This document shows, piece after piece, positions 1-8,357 of a stretch of 64,000 bases of DNA. The notes below the pieces were generated by a model that was not told the DNA's origin, made no database searches, and saw nothing but the letters and a program-made list of their open reading frames with translations. This stretch comes from Oscillospiraceae bacterium (GTDB lineage Bacteria; Bacillota; Clostridia; Oscillospirales; Oscillospiraceae). A program made the translations under genes and the position numbers. The stretch is from assembly GCA_017440925.1 (NCBI GenBank), contig JAFSAP010000073.1, positions 16,343-80,342 on the forward strand. The letters are read 5' to 3'. Position 1 is the first letter of the stretch; the number at the start of each line of letters is the position of its first letter.

Positions 1-156
1 TCCTTTCCGTTTTTGACCATTCTATCATGCAGAACCGGAAATTTCCACAGCCAATTTCGTCTGTCTACATTGTCCAAATTGCATCCAGAAATACAAATGT
101 CCGTGTATCAAATATACCAAAATGCAGAAATGTGCACCAATTCCGCGAAAATTCAG

Positions 157-185
157 TTGACAACCATACTTTCCGATGCTATACT
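157..185 (+). promoter_or_regulatory. Sigma-A promoter of the lysine-riboswitch transcript
   Basis: TTGACA at 157-162 and TATACT at 180-185 with a 17-bp spacer. Transcription would begin near 192, just ahead of the riboswitch aptamer. Confidence 0.8.
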
Positions 186-204
186 TTGGCTATCAACTTA
201 AGAA

Positions 205-380
205 ATGAATCGATAGAGGCGCGGTTTGCAAGAGTATGACGGCCAGGATGGAACGGTAATTCCGGCACGCAGAAAGGGTACGCCGCCGAAGTTGGCACTT
301 CTTACCGGATGTGTCTGCTGGGTCGTCGGAGAATATCCGCCGGACTGTCACAAATTCTTGTGAAGCGCTATCAATGGTCA
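205..380 (+). promoter_or_regulatory. Lysine riboswitch (L-box) aptamer
   Basis: The leader carries the conserved landmarks of the L-box in order: GATAGAGGCGC at 212, AAGAGTATGA near 230, GCCGCCGAAG near 281, ACTGTCAC near 345 and the closing GCGCTATC at 365-372 that pairs with GATAG to make P1. In this family lysine binding stabilises the aptamer and permits a downstream terminator. Here a terminator follows at 410-440 and then an amino acid ABC importer, so lysine should shut the importer off. The exact aptamer edges are approximate. Confidence 0.92.
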
Positions 381-409
381 TTCGGTGTGTTTTGTTTTTC
401 CGTATTTCC

Positions 410-440
410 ATGGACCGCTTTGCAGGCGGTCCATTTTTTA
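410..440 (+). terminator. Riboswitch-controlled intrinsic terminator
   Basis: ATGGACCGC at 410-418 pairs with GCGGTCCAT at 426-434 and is followed by a run of T. It lies between the lysine aptamer and the first gene of the importer operon, the usual place for the expression platform. Confidence 0.9.
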
Positions 441-487
441 TCCCCACCGGAAGGATTTTCCGGAATACACACAAAGAGGTAAGAATT

Positions 488-1366
488 ATGAAGAAGTTTC
501 TGTCCCTGATGCTTGCACTGACCATGCTGCTGACCCTGGCTGCCTGCGGCAGCTCCAATGAACCCGCTGCAACCGAAGCCCCTGCTGCTGAGGCTCCCGC
601 TGCTATCACCGGCGTGGAAGATGGTGTTCTGACCGTCGGTATGGAATGCGCCTACGCTCCCTACAACTGGACCCAGATGGACGACAGCAATGGTGCTGTT
701 CCCATTGCCAACAATCCCGGTGCCTATGCCAACGGCTACGACGTTATGATCGCCAAGAAGATCTGCGAAGCCAACGGTTGGGAACTGGAAGTTATGGCCA
801 TCGGCTGGGACGGCCTGGTTCCCGCTCTGAATGCCGGCCAGCTGGATGCCGTTATCGCCGGCCAGTCCATGACCGAGACCCGTATGCAGGAAGTTGACAT
901 GGCAGGCCCCTACTTCTACGCCTCCATCGTCTGCGTCACCCAGTCCGACAATGCCCTGGCATCTGCCACCGGTATCTCCCAGCTGTCCGGCGCCTGCACC
1001 GCTCAGACCGGTACCATCTGGTACGATTCCTGCCTGCCCCAGATCGAAGGCGCTGAGCTGATGCCCGCTTCCGAGACCGCTCCCGCCATGATCATGGCTG
1101 TCACCTCCGGCACCGTTGACTACATCTGCACCGACATGCCCACTGCCATGGGTGCCTGCGCAACCTATGACAACCTGACCATCCTGGACTTCACCGGCAG
1201 CGATGACAACTTCGAAGTGGACGAGGGCGAGATCAACATCGGTATCTCCGTCGTCAAGGGCAACACCTACCTGCTGGATGCCATGAACAAGGTTCTGGGC
1301 GAGATGACTGTTGAGGATTTCAACAACATCATGAACGAAGCCATCGGCGTACAGCCCGAGGTCTAA
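488..1366 (+). CDS. Amino acid (probably lysine) ABC transporter substrate-binding lipoprotein
   Basis: A 292-residue SBP of the polar amino acid family (HisJ/GlnH type) that would capture the ligand outside the membrane and deliver it to the downstream permease. The N-terminus is a lipoprotein signal with lipobox LAAC, Cys20 being the lipidated residue, followed by an Ala/Glu/Pro-rich linker. The mature domain opens with the typical 'G-V-L-T-V-G-M-E' strand and has the two-lobe SBP length. The start at 488 was chosen because it begins directly with the signal peptide; the longer reading frame back to 311 would run through the riboswitch terminator. Specificity for lysine is inferred from the L-box upstream, not from binding-site residues. 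Confidence 0.93.
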   Translation: MKKFLSLMLALTMLLTLAACGSSNEPAATEAPAAEAPAAITGVEDGVLTVGMECAYAPYNWTQMDDSNGAVPIANNPGAYANGYDVMIAKKICEANGWELEVMAIGWDGLVPALNAGQLDAVIAGQSMTETRMQEVDMAGPYFYASIVCVTQSDNALASATGISQLSGACTAQTGTIWYDSCLPQIEGAELMPASETAPAMIMAVTSGTVDYICTDMPTAMGACATYDNLTILDFTGSDDNFEVDEGEINIGISVVKGNTYLLDAMNKVLGEMTVEDFNNIMNEAIGVQPEV

Positions 1367-1389
1367 GCACAAAAACAACCATAAAATAT

Positions 1390-1423
1390 CTGACCGGACT
1401 GCCATTTGCGGCAGCCCGGTCAG
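1390..1423 (+). other. Intercistronic stem-loop between SBP and permease genes
   Basis: A 14-bp arm (CTGACCGGACTGCC) pairs with one mismatch to GGCAGCCCGGTCAG around an ATTTGC loop. No U-run follows, so it is more likely a 3'-end stabiliser or partial attenuator that lets the binding protein be made in excess of the permease, as is common in such operons. Confidence 0.6.
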
Positions 1424-1464
1424 ACTGTGTGAAACCAATTTCTTGACAGGAAGGAAACCGATTC

Positions 1465-2379
1465 ATGGATAAGCTTGCAAAGCTCGTAACGGATATCGGA
1501 AAGCTCTGGGCGAATTACTCCGGCGCATATTTTACCGGTATTCAGAATACGCTGATTCTGGCGGTGGCGGCTACGCTGGCCGGCTGCCTCATTGGCCTTC
1601 TGTGCGGTGTTCTCAACACCATTCCCTATACAAAGAATGACCATCCCGTAAAGCGGTTCTTTCTGAAGCTGCTGCGGGTGCTGATCCGGATTTATGTGGA
1701 AGTGTTCCGCGGTACCCCCATGGTTCTGCAGGCTGTGTTCATTTTCTACGGCCTGCCGTATTTCACGGATGGCGCTGTTGCCTTTAAGGGCATGGCTGGT
1801 ATCTGGACGGCAGCGCTGATCGTTGTTTCTATCAACACCGGTGCTTATATGGCAGAATCTGTCCGCGGCGGTATCATCTCCATTGATCCCGGCCAGACCG
1901 AGGGTGCCAAAGCCATTGGCATGACCCATGTTCAGACCATGGTGAATGTCATCATGCCCCAGGCCCTGCGTAACATCATTCCCCAGATCGGCAACAACTT
2001 CATTATCAACATCAAGGATACTTCCGTCATGTTCGTCATCGGTTTTGTGGAATTCTTCGCCACCCACCGGAATATCGTTGGTGTCAATCTGTTGTATTTC
2101 CCCTCTGCCGTTATCGAGATGGTAGGCTATCTGACACTGACCTTGCTGGCCTCCTTCGGCCTGCGGTGGCTGGAGAAGTGGCTGGACGGCGACGACAACT
2201 ATGAACTGGTCAGTGAGGATTCTCTGGCCATGAGCGCCGGCACCTATTCCCATCCCAGCCGCAAGACCCCCTTCGATGAGAACAGCAAGGAATTCAGCGC
2301 CAAGGCCCAGCTGGAAAAGGAAAAGCGGGAACGTACCCGCCAGGCGCTGAAATTTGGCAGACCGAAAGGAGACCGCTGA
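1465..2379 (+). CDS. Amino acid ABC transporter permease (HisM/GlnP type)
   Basis: Integral membrane subunit, 304 residues, second gene of the lysine-riboswitch operon. Hydrophobic segments cover roughly residues 25-50, 75-130 and 180-235. The EAA loop that docks on the ATPase is visible around residues 135-165 as '[19 protein letters not shown]...[10 protein letters not shown]' (written here in part). One permease gene is present, so it probably acts as a homodimer. The last 60 residues form an unusually long, charged cytoplasmic tail rich in Lys, Glu and Arg that is not part of the standard fold. A GGAAGGAAA site precedes the ATG. Confidence 0.93.
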   Translation: MDKLAKLVTDIGKLWANYSGAYFTGIQNTLILAVAATLAGCLIGLLCGVLNTIPYTKNDHPVKRFFLKLLRVLIRIYVEVFRGTPMVLQAVFIFYGLPYFTDGAVAFKGMAGIWTAALIVVSINTGAYMAESVRGGIISIDPGQTEGAKAIGMTHVQTMVNVIMPQALRNIIPQIGNNFIINIKDTSVMFVIGFVEFFATHRNIVGVNLLYFPSAVIEMVGYLTLTLLASFGLRWLEKWLDGDDNYELVSEDSLAMSAGTYSHPSRKTPFDENSKEFSAKAQLEKEKRERTRQALKFGRPKGDR

Positions 2380-2380
2380 T

Positions 2381-3121
2381 ATGGATAACGTGATTCTGCA
2401 GGTCAACCACCTGTCCAAGTCCTTTGGCACCCATGAAGTTCTGAAGGATATCGACTTTTCTGTCAGCAAGGGCGATGTGACCTCCATCATCGGCGCATCC
2501 GGCTCCGGCAAATCCACACTGCTTCGCTGCATCAACCTGCTGGAGAATCCCACCTCCGGTGAGATCCTTTACCATGGTGAGAATGTGGTGCGCCGTGGCT
2601 TCAATGCTGCCGCTTACCGTGCCCGGGTGGGCATGGTGTTCCAGTCCTTTAATCTGTTCAACAACATGACTGTGCTGGAAAACTGCATCGTTGGCCAGGT
2701 GAAGGTGCTGAAAAAGAACCGGGAGGAAGCGCGGCAGCATGCCATGTACTATCTGGAAAAGGTCGGCATGGCACCCTATATCAACGCAAAACCCAGGCAG
2801 ATCTCCGGTGGTCAGAAGCAGCGTGTGGCTATCGCCCGGGCCCTGGCCATGGATCCCGAGGTTCTGCTCTTTGACGAGCCTACCTCTGCACTGGATCCCG
2901 AAATGGTGGGCGAAGTTCTCACTGTCATGCAGAGCCTGGCCCAGGAAGGCATCACTATGTTGGTGGTCACCCATGAGATGGCCTTTGCCCGGGATGTCAG
3001 CAACCGGGTGGTCTACATGAACCAGGGTGTCATCTGTGAAGAAGGCACGCCCGCAGAGGTCTTTGGCAATCCCCAGAAGCAGGAGACCCGGGATTTCCTG
3101 GCCCGCTTCCGTAATAATTAA
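2381..3121 (+). CDS. Amino acid ABC transporter ATP-binding protein (GlnQ/HisP type)
   Basis: ATPase of the importer, 246 residues. Walker [10 protein letters not shown] is at residues 38-46, the signature ISGGQKQR is near 148 and Walker B with catalytic Glu ([11 protein letters not shown]) near 167-177; the switch His lies in VVTHEM. The frame is open from 2354, but the ATG at 2381 has a well-spaced AAAGGAG site and starts at the normal point for this family; it lies one base after the permease stop. It completes the three-gene importer unit, which is closed by a strong terminator. Confidence 0.95.
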   Translation: MDNVILQVNHLSKSFGTHEVLKDIDFSVSKGDVTSIIGASGSGKSTLLRCINLLENPTSGEILYHGENVVRRGFNAAAYRARVGMVFQSFNLFNNMTVLENCIVGQVKVLKKNREEARQHAMYYLEKVGMAPYINAKPRQISGGQKQRVAIARALAMDPEVLLFDEPTSALDPEMVGEVLTVMQSLAQEGITMLVVTHEMAFARDVSNRVVYMNQGVICEEGTPAEVFGNPQKQETRDFLARFRNN

Positions 3122-3130
3122 ACAAGAGAA

Positions 3131-3166
3131 ACAGGACAGGCCCTTATGGGTGCCTGTCCTGTTTTT
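3131..3166 (+). terminator. Intrinsic terminator of the ABC importer operon
   Basis: ACAGGACAGGC at 3131-3141 pairs with GCCTGTCCTGT at 3151-3161, followed by a T run. Confidence 0.9.
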
Positions 3167-3266
3167 GTGCAGGGGGAAATCTTAAGAAACAGACGAAACA
3201 GGTAACTTTTTGTTGAAATTATTACAGAAGTTACAACAAGAAACAGGGAATTGACATTTTTTGTGG

Positions 3267-3295
3267 TTGTAAATTTCTTAAGAATGGTGTATAAT
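3267..3295 (+). promoter_or_regulatory. Promoter of murC
   Basis: TTGTAA at 3267-3272 and TATAAT at 3290-3295 with a 17-bp spacer, 43 bases before the murC start. A TTGACA at 3251 is at the wrong distance (33 bp) to be its -35. Confidence 0.7.
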
Positions 3296-3337
3296 GCCTT
3301 AAGTTACTGTAATGTTTATTATGCGGGAGTATGACAT

Positions 3338-4699
3338 ATGTTTAGAAGCAAAAAAATTGCCAAATACCTTGCTCCGGGAAACCATGTGCATCTGGTTGGT
3401 ATTGGCGGTGTATCCATGCGTCCTCTGGGACTGGTTCTCAAGGGCATGGGTATGCATGTCACCGGCTCGGATATGAGTGCATCTTCCAGCACCGAGGAAC
3501 TGGAAAAGCAGGGCATCCCTGTTCATATTGGCCATAATGCTGAGAATATTGAAGGTGCGGACTGCATCATCCGAACCGCCGCAGCCCACAATGACAACCC
3601 CGAGATCGCCGCTGCCCGTGCTGCAGGCATTCCCGTTTTTGAACGGGCCCAGGCCTGGGGTGAGATCATGAAGTCCTATAAAAATGCGGTCTGCATTTCC
3701 GGTACCCACGGTAAAACCACCACCACTTCCATGATGACCCACATTCTCATGGAGGCTGACCTGGATCCCACGGTTATGATCGGCGGTTATTTGCCGCTGC
3801 TCCATGCAACCCACCGGGTAGGACATGGCGATACCATTGTTATGGAAAGCTGCGAATACTGCGACTCCTTCCTGAATTTCTTCCCCACCCTGGCGGTGGT
3901 GCTGAATGTGGAAGCAGATCACTTGGACTACTTTAAGGATCTGGCGGATATTCAGAAATCCTTCCATAAATTTGCCGAACTGGCCACCTTTGGTGTCATT
4001 GCCAACGGTGATGACGAGCATACCATCCAGGCTATGGAAGGCATCGACTATGTTTCCTTTGGCCTGCAGGAATCCAACCGGATCCATGCGGCCAATATGT
4101 GTGCTGACTGGCGGCATTTTGACGTCATCTGCGACAATGAATTCTACTGCCATCTGGATATGGGTGTTCTGGGCCGCCATAATGCGCTGAATGCCTTGGC
4201 CGCTGCCGCATCCGCCTGGATGATGGGCATTCCCGGAGAGACGGTTGCCCATGGCCTGGAATCCTTCCATGGCGCAGGCCGCCGTATGGAGTTCAAAGGC
4301 AAGTGGCGTGGCGCAGATGTGTACGATGACTATGCCCACCATCCCGATGAACTGGCAGCCACCATCGATTCCGTCCGGACCTCTTTCCCTGGCCGCCGTC
4401 TGGTGCTGGCTTTCCAGCCCCATACATACAGCCGTACCCATTCTCTGTTTGATGATTTTGTCCGGGAACTGAAAAAGGCAGATGTGCTGGTTCTGGCAGA
4501 GATCTATGCTGCCCGGGAGCGGAACACCATTGGCATTTCTTCCGCTCATGTGGCAGAGCAGATCCCCGGCGCGGTCTATTGCGAGACATTGCCCGATGTG
4601 ACTGCTTACCTGCAGCAGATCATCCGGGAGGACGACGTGGTAATTACCATGGGCGCCGGTGATATTTTCCGCGCAGGTGAAGCCCTGCTGGAGCTTTAA
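3338..4699 (+). CDS. murC: UDP-N-acetylmuramate--L-alanine ligase
   Basis: Cytoplasmic ATP-dependent ligase adding L-Ala to UDP-MurNAc, the first amino acid of the peptidoglycan stem; 453 residues, normal length. The N-terminal Rossmann domain has HLVGIGGVSM near residue 17. The Mur-ligase P-loop SGTHGKTTTTS is at about residues 121-131, and the central domain carries the family motif MESCEY and later NVEADHLDYF. The C-terminal domain has the DDYAHHP motif near 330 and AFQPHTYSRT, both typical of MurC. It stands alone with its own promoter and terminator, about 40 kb from the main mur/fts cluster. Confidence 0.96.
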   Translation: MFRSKKIAKYLAPGNHVHLVGIGGVSMRPLGLVLKGMGMHVTGSDMSASSSTEELEKQGIPVHIGHNAENIEGADCIIRTAAAHNDNPEIAAARAAGIPVFERAQAWGEIMKSYKNAVCISGTHGKTTTTSMMTHILMEADLDPTVMIGGYLPLLHATHRVGHGDTIVMESCEYCDSFLNFFPTLAVVLNVEADHLDYFKDLADIQKSFHKFAELATFGVIANGDDEHTIQAMEGIDYVSFGLQESNRIHAANMCADWRHFDVICDNEFYCHLDMGVLGRHNALNALAAAASAWMMGIPGETVAHGLESFHGAGRRMEFKGKWRGADVYDDYAHHPDELAATIDSVRTSFPGRRLVLAFQPHTYSRTHSLFDDFVRELKKADVLVLAEIYAARERNTIGISSAHVAEQIPGAVYCETLPDVTAYLQQIIREDDVVITMGAGDIFRAGEALLEL

Positions 4700-4705
4700 C
4701 CATAA

Positions 4706-4735
4706 AAAACGTGCCGGTAAAACGGCACGTTTTCC
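4706..4735. terminator. Bidirectional terminator between murC and the convergent small gene
   Basis: AACGTGCCG (4709-4717) pairs with CGGCACGTT (4723-4731), with T on the right and A on the left, so it can serve both converging genes. Confidence 0.85.
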
Positions 4736-4739
4736 TAAA

Positions 4740-5132
4740 TTATTCTTCCAATACCAAGTGCTGGACGCCGGAAGCTTCGAATTCGGACATATACCGGTCC
4801 ATTCTTCCAACGATCTCATCATAATTTTCTTCGTTGATTTCCGGATAGTCCATATCCCGGCGGGAGAGCTCTTCTGCCAGGATCTCATAAAAGACATTGT
4901 CCTCATAATAGGCAATGGCTTCATGGATCCCGCCCTCGGAAAAGGCCCGGGAGGGAACAATCTCTCCGTTCCATACCTCGGACAGGGCAGGAGACAGGGC
5001 AAACAGTTTGCTTTCCAGATTGTCGTAATCAGCAAAGCGGTCATCACCGCGGGTGGAATTTAAAACCCAGTTGCCGATGTATACCATGTCCAGCAGCCGG
5101 CGGAATTCTTTTGGTGTCAGTTCGATCTGCAT
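4740..5132 (-). CDS. Conserved-looking acidic hypothetical protein
   Basis: A 130-residue soluble protein that I do not recognise. It is acidic, probably largely helical, and has no signal peptide, membrane segment or Cys cluster. The start has a good AGGAGG site eight bases upstream, and an extended -10 (TGATATACT, 5163-5170 on the minus strand) lies just before it, so it is probably really expressed. It begins MQIELTPKEFRRLLDMVYIG and has a tyrosine- and glutamate-rich middle. It sits alone between murC and ddl on the opposite strand; context does not reveal a function. Confidence 0.75.
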   Translation of the reverse strand: MQIELTPKEFRRLLDMVYIGNWVLNSTRGDDRFADYDNLESKLFALSPALSEVWNGEIVPSRAFSEGGIHEAIAYYEDNVFYEILAEELSRRDMDYPEINEENYDEIVGRMDRYMSEFEASGVQHLVLEE

Positions 5133-5232
5133 GGGGAACCTCCTGTAGGCTTACTGCAATATAGTATATCAGAAAACTTTCAGATTTCCAGATGGAATAT
5201 GTGATTTATTTTCGTTAAAAGAGGCGATCAAT

Positions 5233-6303
5233 GTGAAAAAACTCAGTGTATGTGTTCTCTTCGGCGGCATGAGCCCGGAGCATGAGGTTTCCCTGCGCTC
5301 TGCAGAGGCTGTTCTGAACAACATCGATCATAATAAGTATAATGTGTTCCCTGTGGGCATTGCCAAGGATGGTGACTGGATCCTCTTTGGCGGCAAGGAT
5401 TATTCCATGCTGCCCACCGGTGAGTGGGAGAAGTATCCCAAGAACCGCCGGGCAGCCATTTCTCCTGTCCGGGGGCAGGGGCTGCTGAGCTTTGAGGGCG
5501 ACTGCGTGGTGCGGGAATGGATCGATGTGGTGTTCCCGGTTCTCCATGGCGAAAACGGCGAGGATGGCGCCATGCAGGGGTTGCTGAAGCTGGCCGGCAT
5601 CCCTTACGTAGGCCCCCATGTGGCAGCTTCCGCAGTTGCCATGGATAAGACCCTGACCAAACTGGTGGTGGATCATGCTGGGGTTCCCCAGGCAGCATGG
5701 CATCTGGTGCACCGTAGTGAACTGAGCAACCATATGAACAATATTCTGGATGTGCTGGAAAAGAAGTTCCAGTATCCCATGTTTGTAAAGCCTGCGGGCA
5801 CTGGTTCCTCTGTTGGTGTTTCCAAGGCTGCTGACCGGGATGCCCTGGACCGTGCACTGATGAACGCAGCCAAATATGATGAAAAGATCCTGGTAGAGGA
5901 GTTCATCCATGGCCGGGAGATCGAGGTTGCTGTGATGGGCAATGACAATCCGGTTGCATCCATCTGCGGTGAGATCGATTCCGGTGCGGATTTCTATGAC
6001 TATGAGGCCAAGTATGTCACCGATACCTCCCGGGCCTACATTCCTGCCCGGATCCCTGAGGATGTGCAGGAGGTTGTACGGGAATACGCCATCAAAGTTT
6101 ATTCTGCCATTGGCTGCCAGGGCCTGAGCCGCGTAGACTTCTTTGTTACCTACGAAGATAACCGTGTGGTATTCAACGAGATCAACACACTTCCTGGCTT
6201 TACTTCCATTTCTATGTACCCCAAGCTCTTTGCAGCCAGCGGTATCCGTTACAGCCAGCTTATTGACCTGCTGCTTCAGCTGGCACAGGAGGCGAAGGAA
6301 TGA
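5233..6303 (+). CDS. ddl: D-alanine--D-alanine ligase
   Basis: ATP-grasp enzyme joining two D-Ala residues for the pentapeptide end of peptidoglycan precursors; 356 residues. Visible family signatures are LFGGMSPEHEVSL at the N-terminus (the usual 'GG-S-EHEVS'), HGENGEDGAMQG near 100, KPAGTGSSVGVSK near 190, and the C-terminal SRVDFFV...VFNEINTLPGFT that holds the metal-binding Glu and Asn and the D-Ala site. The start is GTG at 5233, since the ATG two bases earlier runs straight into a stop; an AGAGGCG site precedes it. The stop overlaps the next start in an ATGA junction. Confidence 0.96.
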   Translation: MKKLSVCVLFGGMSPEHEVSLRSAEAVLNNIDHNKYNVFPVGIAKDGDWILFGGKDYSMLPTGEWEKYPKNRRAAISPVRGQGLLSFEGDCVVREWIDVVFPVLHGENGEDGAMQGLLKLAGIPYVGPHVAASAVAMDKTLTKLVVDHAGVPQAAWHLVHRSELSNHMNNILDVLEKKFQYPMFVKPAGTGSSVGVSKAADRDALDRALMNAAKYDEKILVEEFIHGREIEVAVMGNDNPVASICGEIDSGADFYDYEAKYVTDTSRAYIPARIPEDVQEVVREYAIKVYSAIGCQGLSRVDFFVTYEDNRVVFNEINTLPGFTSISMYPKLFAASGIRYSQLIDLLLQLAQEAKE

Positions 6304-6722
6304 AACGGGATGTGGTTTTGTCCATCCGGGGCCGTCAGACCTATGCTGACGCAGAGCCGGAAGTAATTGAGCTGGTCACAGACGGTACCATGGCCTACCG
6401 CAGCGGCGGCTGGGATATCAGCTACCAGGAAAGTGCTCTGACCGGATTGGAGGGTGTTACCACCACATTCCGGGTAGAACCGGGAAAAATCATCCTGCGC
6501 CGCACGGGAAAACTCCAGTCAGAGATGGTGTTTCAGGAGGGAGTTGCCCATGATTCCCTGTATCAGATGCCTTTTGGCGCAATGATGATGACTGTGAAAG
6601 CCACTTTCGTATTCTTCGACATTGTGGAAGACGGTGGCACCATCGATCTGACCTATCATATTGATATTGAGAATACCTCAGCCGGTGTGATTGATTATCA
6701 CCTGGATATCCGGGCAAAGTAA
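6300..6722 (+). CDS. DUF1934 (YwiB-like) beta-barrel protein
   Basis: A 140-residue cytoplasmic protein of the DUF1934 family, a small calycin-like beta barrel of unknown biochemical role. It is recognised by the opening 'I-R-G-x-Q' strand, the ...SYQESALTGLEGVTTTFRV region and the C-terminal strand GVIDYHLDIRAK. It is coupled to ddl by a four-base ATGA overlap and closed by a terminator, so it is co-translated with the D-Ala-D-Ala ligase. No catalytic residues can be assigned. Confidence 0.85.
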   Translation: MKRDVVLSIRGRQTYADAEPEVIELVTDGTMAYRSGGWDISYQESALTGLEGVTTTFRVEPGKIILRRTGKLQSEMVFQEGVAHDSLYQMPFGAMMMTVKATFVFFDIVEDGGTIDLTYHIDIENTSAGVIDYHLDIRAK

Positions 6723-6789
6723 TACTTTGTTTCCATGAAAACCCTTAACCCTTTGGCTGGAAGGCTTTCGTGGAATATCAGCATAGAAT

Positions 6790-6817
6790 AAAAGGACGCA
6801 CTTATGTGCGTCCTTTT
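6790..6817. terminator. Bidirectional terminator after the ddl operon and the vanW operon
   Basis: AAAAGGACGCAC (6790-6801) pairs with GTGCGTCCTTTT (6806-6817), with A and T flanks usable in both directions. Confidence 0.9.
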
Positions 6818-6819
6818 GC

Positions 6820-8304
6820 TTATCGCATATAATTTGATCTGGCTTCCAGTTCACGGCTGATCAGTTCATCGGTTTGCCGGTCGTATTTGCATTTGTAGCT
6901 GCGGGCATAGATGTAGCTGCCGCCCCAACCGGCTTCCGATTCCATTTCAATGTAATAATCCCGTTCCTCGGTACCCAGAATGGTGACTTTTACATAACCG
7001 TCAGATACCTCGGCGGCAATTTTGATGGGGAAATTGGTGGAATTTCGGAACTGAAAGTCCGGCCCGCCCCAGTTGACAGTGGCATCCAGGCCGTAATCGA
7101 TATAGCTTACCGCATAGCCGTGATTGCGTCGGAATACGATCTCCAGATCGGCGTACAGGGCAGCGCAGTAAATGGTGGAGGAACCCTGGCAAATACCGCC
7201 GCCGTAGGATTGCACCAGATTCCAGCCGGAGTAGGCGCCGGCCCGCAGATATCCGTTTTCCTTTGTTCTGGGGCCTAAGGTATCGTTGTAGGAGAAGACC
7301 TCTCCTGGCTGAAGCACCAGGCCGTTCATGGATTCGCAGGCCCGGCGCAGATTGTTGTTCCGGTTTTCGTCTTTGGTATGAGGGGTTTCACAGTAGCCGA
7401 GTACATCCCGGAAGTAAACCTCGTCGCCGTAGATCTCCGGTTCCTGAAACTCCATGGGAATACAGAGTGTTTCTCCGAATTCTGCGTTGGAAACCTGCTT
7501 CTTGGCCGCGTCCAGATCGAAATGATAGCCGAAAGTGCCGGGAATCACTTCATGCTTTTCCATATCCAGAGAATCATCCACAGGGGCGATATATAACTCG
7601 TCATAAATCGCCTGCAGATCGGGTTCTTCCGGCTGTTCCAGAATATCCACACGGAAAGAATCCGCTACAGTGTAATTTCCCCCTTCGAAAGCAGAATCAT
7701 ATACGGCGAGGATTTTTTCCAAAGCATCTTCCTGGTCAAGCCGGGCAGTGGGAAGTCCCATGGTCAGTTCCAGCGTTTGCGGCTGATTTTCTTCTGACTG
7801 GTTTTCAATTTCCAGATCCGGCATGGTACCGGTCAGCACATAATGGCTGGCTGATACATCTGTATCGTACTTTGCGGCATAGGCAGCCAACGCATCCCGA
7901 ATATAGGTTTCCTCCAGCTTTAAATAGGGCGTAAGGCCGATGGAGGGGTTATGGCTGCCAATGCGTCCGATGCTGTATGCTGCGGTTACAGCACGCCAGG
8001 TCTGGAGCTTCAGCCTGGTATCGGCAGGGGAAAGGTGAATGGTTTCTTCCGGTAGGTTTACAGCAAGAACCATGTTTTCCAGCACGGCATCGGAAGCCGC
8101 TTCCAGCACCTTGTAGGCTTTTTCCGGGGACATTCCGCCTACATCCATGCCACCGACCTGGACACCAGGCAGGATTTTGCAGTCGTTGGGTTCCAGTCCC
8201 ACATAGAGGGTACCTGTGGTCAGAAGTGCCATCAGCGCAAACAGGACCCCTTTGCAAAATACAGGGATCACTTTCCGCAAGAATTTTCGCAGTTTATACT
8301 CCAT
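6820..8304 (-). CDS. VanW family protein, membrane anchored
   Basis: A 494-residue protein with one N-terminal membrane segment (about residues 12-32) and a long extracellular part. Residues about 45-240 are a repeat resembling the YoaR-type peptidoglycan-binding domain, and about 300-440 is the VanW domain, seen in NLRRACESMNGLVLQPGEVFSY (in part), GGGICQGSSTIYCAAL and FRNSTNFPIKI. VanW proteins are cell-surface proteins named from a vancomycin-resistance cluster, but their activity is unknown, and there is no van resistance operon here. The ATG at 8304 has an AAAGGAGG site eight bases before it; a GTG three codons upstream lies inside that site. Last gene of the prs-pth-mfd unit. Confidence 0.9.
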   Translation of the reverse strand: MEYKLRKFLRKVIPVFCKGVLFALMALLTTGTLYVGLEPNDCKILPGVQVGGMDVGGMSPEKAYKVLEAASDAVLENMVLAVNLPEETIHLSPADTRLKLQTWRAVTAAYSIGRIGSHNPSIGLTPYLKLEETYIRDALAAYAAKYDTDVSASHYVLTGTMPDLEIENQSEENQPQTLELTMGLPTARLDQEDALEKILAVYDSAFEGGNYTVADSFRVDILEQPEEPDLQAIYDELYIAPVDDSLDMEKHEVIPGTFGYHFDLDAAKKQVSNAEFGETLCIPMEFQEPEIYGDEVYFRDVLGYCETPHTKDENRNNNLRRACESMNGLVLQPGEVFSYNDTLGPRTKENGYLRAGAYSGWNLVQSYGGGICQGSSTIYCAALYADLEIVFRRNHGYAVSYIDYGLDATVNWGGPDFQFRNSTNFPIKIAAEVSDGYVKVTILGTEERDYYIEMESEAGWGGSYIYARSYKCKYDRQTDELISRELEARSNYMR

Positions 8305-8357
8305 AAATGGCACCTCCTTTTGAAAAGTATAACATATCGGGTGACAAATGAAAAGGG

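Noticed and set aside
371-1438. Long open frame on the minus strand opposite the substrate-binding protein gene
   Set aside because: It is a codon-bias shadow of the real gene, lacks a ribosome site and crosses the riboswitch terminator. The same holds for the long minus-strand frames opposite murC, ddl, uvrA, uvrB, uxuA, mraY and others.
3251-3256. TTGACA upstream of murC as -35
   Set aside because: It is 33 bp from the TATAAT; TTGTAA at 3267 has the right spacing.
6820-8304. Vancomycin resistance role for the VanW protein
   Set aside because: VanW domains are common in Clostridia without resistance; no vanHAX, vanR or vanS genes are nearby.
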